Part shown: positions 7,890 through 12,501 of the stretch, one piece after another
Position numbering within the stretch: the stretch's first letter is position 1
How the letters are laid out: the number at the start of each line of letters is the position of its first letter
Assembly: GCA_964613745.1 (NCBI GenBank)
Contig: CAZTJA010000092.1
Span: 1-12,501 of the forward strand
DNA: 12,501 bases
Direction: 5' to 3'
From: CAZTJA01 sp964613745
GTDB taxonomy: Bacteria; Desulfobacterota; Desulfomonilia; Desulfomonilales; Desulfomonilaceae
Notes under the pieces: generated by a model
The model's input: the letters and a program-made list of their open reading frames with translations, nothing else
Told to the model about the DNA's origin: nothing
Database searches by the model: none
Made by a program: the position numbers and the translations under genes

Positions 7890-7928
7890 GATGTAACCGA
7901 TTCCAACGACTCCTGAAAGGACTTGCTA

Positions 7929-8348
7929 ATGACCGACCTCGTGAGATTCGGTGTTTCCATACCGGATGATTTGCTGGAAAAATTCGACTTGTTGATTTCC
8001 ACAAAGGGTTACACAAATCGTTCCGAGGCAATCAGAGACTTAATAAGGGATAGGCTTGTAGAAAATGAATGGAGCGAGTTAGGTCATCAGGTGGTCGGAA
8101 CCGTTACAGTTGTTTACAATCATGAGCAGAGCGACTTGGCTCAGAAATTGACTGAGATTCAGCATAGAAATCATGATCTAATAATATCGGCAATTCACGT
8201 CCATTTAGACGCTCACAATTGCTTAGAAGTATTGATTGTGAGAGGTGACGCGGAAGAAGTGAAAAAGGCGGGTGAACTCCTCATCTCCACACGCGGGGTT
8301 AAGCATGGAAAAATTACTATGACCACAACAGGCAAAGAACTTGACTGA
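7929..8348 (+). CDS. nikR: Nickel-responsive transcriptional regulator NikR
   Basis: Ribbon-helix-helix DNA-binding repressor that binds Ni(II) and controls nickel uptake or nickel-enzyme genes (family knowledge). The ATG at 7929 has AAAGGA seven bases upstream; the TTG at 7923 lacks such spacing. The 139 residues are the usual length. The N-terminal domain has the DNA-contacting strand LVRFGVSIPDDLLEKFD (4-20) and the helix motif NRSEAIRDLIRD (30-41). The C-terminal ACT-like metal domain keeps all four square-planar nickel ligands: His79 in QHRNHD, His90 and His92 in IHVHLD, and Cys98 in HNCLE. Their spacing is identical to E. coli His76, His87, His89 and Cys95. VLIVRGD follows, as in the family. 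No nikABCDE, hydrogenase or urease gene is in the window, so its targets lie elsewhere. It stands as a single gene facing the minus-strand gene across 24 bp. Confidence 0.95.
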   Translation: MTDLVRFGVSIPDDLLEKFDLLISTKGYTNRSEAIRDLIRDRLVENEWSELGHQVVGTVTVVYNHEQSDLAQKLTEIQHRNHDLIISAIHVHLDAHNCLEVLIVRGDAEEVKKAGELLISTRGVKHGKITMTTTGKELD

Positions 8349-8372
8349 TTCTAACCTTTCTGCTCGTAAAGC

Positions 8373-9431
8373 TTAAGTATATACCCGTGAGAAGCTGATT
8401 GGACGTGCATCACCGCTACTGGGCGGCGGAATAATCAACTGCAGATCTATGTTTAACCAGTGGTAGTCTGGATTCAGCTCACGCAATTTACCATCGCCGG
8501 GAGGGCTTGAATACTCGTTGTGTTTGTATGTGACCTGGAATATTCCGACTCCGTAATCTTTCTTGGTGTCAATTAAGTATAAATCCCGAAAATCCTTCTC
8601 CGCAATCTTCGCAGTTTGCGACAGCTCTTTTATTTCCGCATTAGTGAGACGTATTAAAACGTATTTTGAAATACCTTGCTCCGAGGTCCGTATCAGCGTT
8701 CGTGCTTCGGACGAAGCGATATAAACTGTTGAAATAAAGTCATACCTCGCCATGAATCGGGCTGCTACCAGACCCGCAGTTCTTCGGCCGCCTACGGTGT
8801 GATGAAACCCGTAGAATTCGTATAACTTCTGTTGGATCATTTCACCAAGCTTCTCGCCTCTTTCGTACAATTCCTTAGAAATGTACCGGAGTGAGCGTCC
8901 CAGGTCTTCTGCCGCATAGGCGACGGGATAGTCTATTTGGACATGAAAGTGAGTCAAGCCGAATCTATAACGGGCTTTGATCGTAGGATCTCTTTGGATG
9001 AGGACGGCGAAGTCCGCCTTCAAAAGTTTCTTTAAAAGATTGACGAATTCCGCATCTTCGAAATATCTGGTTCTCTGATGAAAAACATCACTAAGATCAA
9101 AGATGGCCAACATATCAAGATTTTCTTTAGTAATTTTATTCGAATCGAAAAATCGGATGTGAGTTTTGGCCGAGGGAGGCAGGATATCTTCATTGAAAAT
9201 GACGATGAATTTTGCGTGTTCGGGATATTCCGGACCAAAAACTTTGGCTCGGGGTTTTAGTTCACGCATTTCGACAAAGGGATATTCTTTGTTGTGGGTT
9301 TTGAAATTCTTGTAGGATTCAATAAGAGACTCTGAAACAAATATTGCATCCAGTTCGTCTCTCAAAAAGAAATAGAGGCAACGACGATATCTCTCGTTCC
9401 AACCCAACTCATTTCTTCTGAGAAAAGGCAT
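8373..9431 (-). CDS. Conserved-looking protein of unknown function
   Basis: I do not recognise this protein. Translation from the ATG at 9431-9429 gives 352 residues; AGGGGA lies nine bases upstream, so I prefer this start. The frame also extends to a TTG at 9506 (377 residues), without a visible ribosome-binding site. It looks soluble: no signal peptide, no membrane segment, many charged and aromatic residues. Two His-rich patches stand out, THFHVQIDYP (about 160-169) and FYGFHHTVGGRRTAG (about 206-220), which could form a metal or nucleotide site, but this is a guess. The C-terminus is Pro-rich (IIPPPSSG). A tyrosine- and arginine-rich N-terminal third has RYRRCLYFFLRDELDAIF. Its base use resembles its neighbours, so recent transfer is not evident. 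It is convergent with nikR and divergent from the S1 gene, so it probably has its own promoter in 9432-9698. It could be lineage-specific. Confidence 0.75.
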   Translation of the reverse strand: MPFLRRNELGWNERYRRCLYFFLRDELDAIFVSESLIESYKNFKTHNKEYPFVEMRELKPRAKVFGPEYPEHAKFIVIFNEDILPPSAKTHIRFFDSNKITKENLDMLAIFDLSDVFHQRTRYFEDAEFVNLLKKLLKADFAVLIQRDPTIKARYRFGLTHFHVQIDYPVAYAAEDLGRSLRYISKELYERGEKLGEMIQQKLYEFYGFHHTVGGRRTAGLVAARFMARYDFISTVYIASSEARTLIRTSEQGISKYVLIRLTNAEIKELSQTAKIAEKDFRDLYLIDTKKDYGVGIFQVTYKHNEYSSPPGDGKLRELNPDYHWLNIDLQLIIPPPSSGDARPISFSRVYT

Positions 9432-9698
9432 AGACGGCTGTCCCCTAAATTTCGATTGTATGAAATCATTGTGAAGCTTTTCTAATTTGTGTGAACGAAC
9501 CGGCAATAAAGAATTCAGCTGAAAGGTGGGCTGTCTAATTGATCATACCGGAAGGTAGAACCAGCCTAAATGACCTCGCCGGATAAATATGGAAGTTGCG
9601 CTCCACTGTAAAAGAATTAGCAGAATACCTAGGCTCTTGCAACCCAGATTGAAAAAAGGTAACAACAATTGATTACGACTTTTTCGAAAGGACATATC
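9432..9698. other. Divergent intergenic region between the unknown gene and the S1 gene
   Basis: This 267-bp stretch (192 bp if the TTG start at 9506 is real) must hold promoters for both directions. I could not pick a convincing -35/-10 pair on either strand, and I see no tRNA, riboswitch or strong hairpin. At its right end AAAGGA (9687-9692) is a clear ribosome-binding site for the ATG at 9699. Confidence 0.5.
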
Positions 9699-11147
9699 AT
9701 GGCCGAAAAAGAGGCTTTCGATAATAAATCACCTGAGCATCCTGATTCTGAGACCGAAGATTTCGCATCGTTATTTGAAGCGAGCCGATCAAAGATCGAT
9801 ACAAGAGTTTTTCGTGATCAAAAAATTGAAGGAACCATCGTCTCTATTCGTGATGATTGGGCCTTTGTGGATATCGGTTACAAGAGCGAAGCCGTGATTG
9901 CAAGGGAAGAATTACTCGATAAGAGCGGAGAACTAAAATACGGCGTAGGGGATTCGATAACGGCTTATGTCATAAATAAGGGTGACGATATAGTACTTAG
10001 TATAAAAATGACCGCCGCAGCATCCGAGCAAGCCATAAAAGACGCTAAAGACGCAGGTTTGCCCGTTGAAGGGATTGTGTCCGGTGAGAGGAAAGGCGGG
10101 TATACCGTAACTGTTTTCGGCAAACAGGCGTTTTGTCCTTTCTCCCAAATCGATATACACCCCGGCGGCCTTCCTTCAGATTACATTGGACAGAAATTCA
10201 CATTCCGCATCATGGAGTACTCGGACAGAGGTCGCAACATAGTTCTTTCTCGACGAGATATACTTGAAGAAGAGCGCGCCGTAAAGACTGAAGAACTGAA
10301 AAAGACTCTCAAACCCGGGGACATAGTACAAGGAATCGTGAGAAAGATCACCAATTTCGGAGCTTTTGTAGACATTGGCGGGGTGGAAGGGCTTGTTCCT
10401 ATATCGGAACTAGCTTGGCACAGAATTGCTCAGGTGAGTGACATAGTAGATGCAGGGGAGCATCTGACAGTCAAAGTCTTAGACTTGGACTGGCCGGCAA
10501 ACAGGATTTCTCTCAGTTTAAAACAGGTAGGAGACGATCCGTGGACAACCGCAGTTTCCAAATTTCCGGAGAACTCACTTCTGGCGGGTACTGTAACAAG
10601 GCTCATGAATTTCGGAGCTTTTGTCGAACTAGAGCCTGGGATTGAAGGCCTCATTCACATATCCAACCTCGGCACAGGCCGCAGAATTAATCACCCGAAA
10701 GAAGTGGTTCATGAGGGCGACCGAGTTGAGGTCAAGGTTTTGTCGGTTGATCCTGCCACAAAACGCATAGGTCTCGAGCTTCAGCACCACGAAACCGACT
10801 CGGATGACCCTATTCCGCAAATCCATGCAGGTGATGTTGTCACCGGCACTGTAGATTCAATCAAGGAATACGGAATTTTCATAGCACTTCCCGGGCGACG
10901 TTCCGGCCTGCTTCATGTTTCCGAAATCGATGATAAACGCAAATCCGACTTGCGCAACAGGTTTCCGCTGGGAAGTACAATTACTGCCGAAGTAATCGCC
11001 ATCGATGAAGAAGGCAAAAAGATTTCTCTCAGTTTGAAAAGCATGGAAAAACGGTCTGAATCCGCCCAGTTCAAAGAATACGCCTCGGACAAAGGTTCCG
11101 GATCTTTTGGGACATTCGGTGATTTACTCAAGAATAAAACCAAATGA
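9699..11147 (+). CDS. rpsA: 30S ribosomal protein S1-type protein with five S1 domains
   Basis: RNA-binding protein of the bacterial S1 family, which helps the 30S subunit bind and unfold mRNA. The ATG at 9699 has AAAGGA six bases upstream; a TTG at 9669 would add ten residues without a site of its own. The 482 residues begin with an acidic, disordered tail (about 1-35). Five S1 beta-barrels follow at about 41-104, 121-186, 206-276, 293-363 and 376-448. Repeats 3 and 4 are the most canonical (NFGAFVDIGGVEGLVPISEL and NFGAFVELEPGIEGLIHIS). Repeat 1 has WAFVDIGYKSEAVI, typical of the ribosome-docking end, and repeat 2 is divergent. The Gly/Ser tail ends in GTFGDLLKNK, a C-terminal motif common in S1 proteins. 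E. coli S1 has six repeats and Firmicutes forms have about four, so five is intermediate. It could be a paralogue rather than the only S1. Confidence 0.88.
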   Translation: MAEKEAFDNKSPEHPDSETEDFASLFEASRSKIDTRVFRDQKIEGTIVSIRDDWAFVDIGYKSEAVIAREELLDKSGELKYGVGDSITAYVINKGDDIVLSIKMTAAASEQAIKDAKDAGLPVEGIVSGERKGGYTVTVFGKQAFCPFSQIDIHPGGLPSDYIGQKFTFRIMEYSDRGRNIVLSRRDILEEERAVKTEELKKTLKPGDIVQGIVRKITNFGAFVDIGGVEGLVPISELAWHRIAQVSDIVDAGEHLTVKVLDLDWPANRISLSLKQVGDDPWTTAVSKFPENSLLAGTVTRLMNFGAFVELEPGIEGLIHISNLGTGRRINHPKEVVHEGDRVEVKVLSVDPATKRIGLELQHHETDSDDPIPQIHAGDVVTGTVDSIKEYGIFIALPGRRSGLLHVSEIDDKRKSDLRNRFPLGSTITAEVIAIDEEGKKISLSLKSMEKRSESAQFKEYASDKGSGSFGTFGDLLKNKTK

Positions 11148-11212
11148 AAGCTGGTTTTGAACTTAGATCATAATGAAAGTATTTAGACGAGTATGAAAAT
11201 TACCGAGAGTAA

Positions 11213-11230
11213 TGATTCCCGTTGGAATCA
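11213..11230 (+). repeat. 7-bp stem with tetraloop in the leader of the ABC gene
   Basis: TGATTCC (11213-11219) and GGAATCA (11224-11230) form a perfect stem around CGTT, 19 bp before the ATPase start. No T run follows, so it is not a factor-independent terminator. It could be an operator or an mRNA hairpin near the ribosome-binding site. It is the only structure I see in this 102-bp gap. Confidence 0.4.
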
Positions 11231-11249
11231 GAATTGATGGATTAGAGGT

Positions 11250-12248
11250 ATGACCGACGCAATTGTTACTACTGATCACATTTCCAAGCGATTCGGTCAG
11301 ATTGTAGCGCTGGAAGATATTAGCCTAGAGATTAAAAGAGGCGAACTGTTCGGGCTTCTCGGACCGAATGGGGCCGGTAAGACGACCCTACTTTCAATTC
11401 TTTCTACGATTCTTCCTGCAACGTCAGGTTCAGCGGCGGTGTGCGGTTACGATGTTCGGAAATCGCAAGATGAGGTCCGGAAATCCATCGGAATTGTCTT
11501 TCAGGATCCGAGTCTTGACGATGAACTGACCGGACAGGAAAACCTGGATTTCCATGGTCGCCTCTACGGACTAGGCAAAGCCCGCAGACAATCCGAAATT
11601 TCCAATGTTCTTGAGCTGGTAGATTTAAAGGACAGACGTCACGACATAGTGAAGACATATAGCGGAGGTATGCGGCGTCGCTTGGAAATAGCAAGAGGTC
11701 TCATGCATAGGCCTCAATTACTTTTTTTGGATGAGCCTACCCTGGGTTTGGATCCGCAGACAAGGCGCAAGATTTGGAATTACATAGGGAGTTTGAAAGA
11801 GTCCCATGGAATGACCATTATATTAACCACACATTATATGGATGAAGCGGATCAATTATGCTCAAGAATAGCAGTTATCGATAAAGGAAGAATTATTGCC
11901 CTCGATACACCCGAGAAACTGAAAGACGGGCTCGGTGGAGATTTGCTGGAGATGGAACTTAGCGAAATTAAACAAGATCTCATAAGCGAGTTGGAGAATT
12001 TCGAAGAAATTTCTTCGATCGTAGTTGAGCATCAAAAAATTGCAGTTACTGTTAAGAATGGGGACATGTTCATTCCCAGGATGTTTGATGTAACCAGAAG
12101 ATTCGGAGTAGGGATTGCATCCGTGTCCGTCAGAAAACCTAAACTGGAGGATGTGTTTATAAAACTTACCGGTAGAGAAATCAGAGATGATGGAGCAATC
12201 GAACCCCGGGACAGAATACGAATATTTATGAGGAGCAAATCCCGGTGA
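11250..12248 (+). CDS. ABC transporter ATP-binding protein, DrrA/drug-export type
   Basis: Nucleotide-binding subunit of an ABC-2 exporter, peripheral on the inner face of the membrane, powering export by ATP hydrolysis. The 332 residues show every catalytic motif: Walker A GPNGAGKTT (38-46), Q-loop Gln85 in VFQDPSLDDELTG, signature YSGGMRRRLEIARGL (137-151), Walker B LLFLDEP (157-163) with the D-loop GLD, and H-loop His195 in TTHYMDEAD. The C-terminal extension (about 225-310, with VRKPKLEDVFIKLTGRE) is the domain found in daunorubicin/multidrug-export ATPases (DrrA, CcmA-like). RGxxxG-type substrate clues are absent, so the cargo is unknown; drug, lipid and polysaccharide are all possible. 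GAGGT lies almost against the ATG, an unusually short spacing. The permease start overlaps its stop codon, so the two are translationally coupled. Confidence 0.94.
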   Translation: MTDAIVTTDHISKRFGQIVALEDISLEIKRGELFGLLGPNGAGKTTLLSILSTILPATSGSAAVCGYDVRKSQDEVRKSIGIVFQDPSLDDELTGQENLDFHGRLYGLGKARRQSEISNVLELVDLKDRRHDIVKTYSGGMRRRLEIARGLMHRPQLLFLDEPTLGLDPQTRRKIWNYIGSLKESHGMTIILTTHYMDEADQLCSRIAVIDKGRIIALDTPEKLKDGLGGDLLEMELSEIKQDLISELENFEEISSIVVEHQKIAVTVKNGDMFIPRMFDVTRRFGVGIASVSVRKPKLEDVFIKLTGREIRDDGAIEPRDRIRIFMRSKSR

Positions 12249-12501
12249 GCTTTGTTTCTACCACGTATACACTTTGGCTTAGGGAAATAATTCGATTCCA
12301 GCGGAATCGCAGTCGATTAATCGGATCAATGGCCTTACCGCTCATTTTTTTTGTTATTCTCGGAAGCGGCTTCAGTGGTTTTTTTTCCTACCGGGGTGGA
12401 ATCAGCTACATTGAATTCATTGGACCTGGAATCATAGGAATGCAATTGCTTTTTGCCTCAATATTCGGCGGCATGAGCGTACTTTGGGACAGGCAATTCG
12501 G
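12245..12501 (+). CDS. ABC-2 type transporter permease (3' end off the window)
   Basis: Membrane partner of the preceding ATPase. The GTG start overlaps the ATPase stop as GTGA, and AGGAG (12231-12235) lies nine bases upstream, supporting this start and translational coupling. Only 85 residues are visible. A short cytoplasmic amphipathic N-terminus (TLWLREIIRFQRNRSR) is followed by a hydrophobic segment at about 29-47 (MALPLIFFVILGSGFSGFF). A second begins at about 56, with FIGPGIIGMQLLFASIF and then GGMSVLWDRQF, the usual opening of DrrB-like ABC-2 permeases. Two T8 runs (12345-12352 and 12379-12386) encode Phe-rich parts of the first segment. Substrate unknown. Confidence 0.9.
   Translation, partial: MSFVSTTYTLWLREIIRFQRNRSRLIGSMALPLIFFVILGSGFSGFFSYRGGISYIEFIGPGIIGMQLLFASIFGGMSVLWDRQF

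Noticed and set aside
9539..9547. TCATAC in the spacer before the S1 gene, like half of the E. coli NikR operator
   Set aside because: The partner GTATGA is not found 16 bp upstream, so this is a single half-site.
11157..11185. TTGAAC-N17-TATTTA as a promoter for the ABC genes
   Set aside because: The -10 matches the consensus at only three of six positions, so support is too weak to list.
11192..11236. A 14-codon reading frame (MKITESNDSRWNQN) before the ABC ATPase, a possible leader peptide
   Set aside because: It has no ribosome-binding site and no run of regulatory codons, and frames this short are expected by chance.
1..12501. Search for a CRISPR array, mobile element, toxin-antitoxin pair or defence system
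   Set aside because: No regular repeat-spacer pattern, transposase, integrase or paired small genes were found; the window is mostly core metabolism and information-processing genes.

Overview
This is a bacterial chromosomal window with mostly housekeeping content. Evidence for Bacteria is the presence of Shine-Dalgarno motifs, ATG/GTG starts, an S1-domain ribosomal-type protein and a Glk-family glucokinase. By eye the G+C content is moderate (roughly mid-40s %). The gene set combines a single-chain ADP-forming acyl-CoA synthetase, a PurL with PurS-like domains fused at its N-terminus, NikR and a five-S1-domain RpsA-like protein. That fits an uncultured, probably anaerobic or facultative bacterium, perhaps from a lineage near the former Deltaproteobacteria, Nitrospirota or a candidate phylum. 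The sequence alone does not fix the phylum. I see no tRNA, rRNA, CRISPR array, insertion sequence, integrase or phage gene.

Layout. Positions 1-1219: the 3' part of a mercuric-reductase/dihydrolipoamide-dehydrogenase-like flavoprotein whose FAD-binding N-terminus lies off the left edge. Positions 1268-2257: glucokinase (glk), 48 bp downstream on the same strand and possibly cotranscribed. Positions 2258-2437: a spacer with a good extended -10 promoter. Positions 2438-4528: a fused alpha-beta ADP-forming acetate/acyl-CoA synthetase. Positions 4529-4752: a spacer with two small dyads. Positions 4753-7725: purL, with two PurS-like modules at the N-terminus and no glutaminase domain. Positions 7929-8348: nikR, with a complete Ni(II) site and a candidate promoter/operator upstream. 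Positions 8373-9431 (or 9506) on the minus strand: a protein I do not recognise, convergent with nikR and divergent from rpsA. Positions 9699-11147: an S1-type protein with five S1 repeats. Positions 11250-12248: an ABC ATPase of the drug-export type, followed with a 4-bp overlap by its ABC-2 permease, which is cut by the right edge.

Functionally, glk feeds glycolysis and the ADP-forming synthetase can recover ATP from acetyl-CoA or other acyl-CoA, so these two neighbours suit fermentative ATP gain (inference). PurL carries out step 4 of purine synthesis and needs a separate PurQ for ammonia. NikR is a nickel-dependent repressor, but no nickel transporter or nickel enzyme is in view. The last two genes form an export cassette.

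I found no convincing new multi-gene system. The items most worth checking are the unrecognised minus-strand protein, the PurS-PurS-PurL arrangement, and the small dyads or repeats before purL, nikR and glk.
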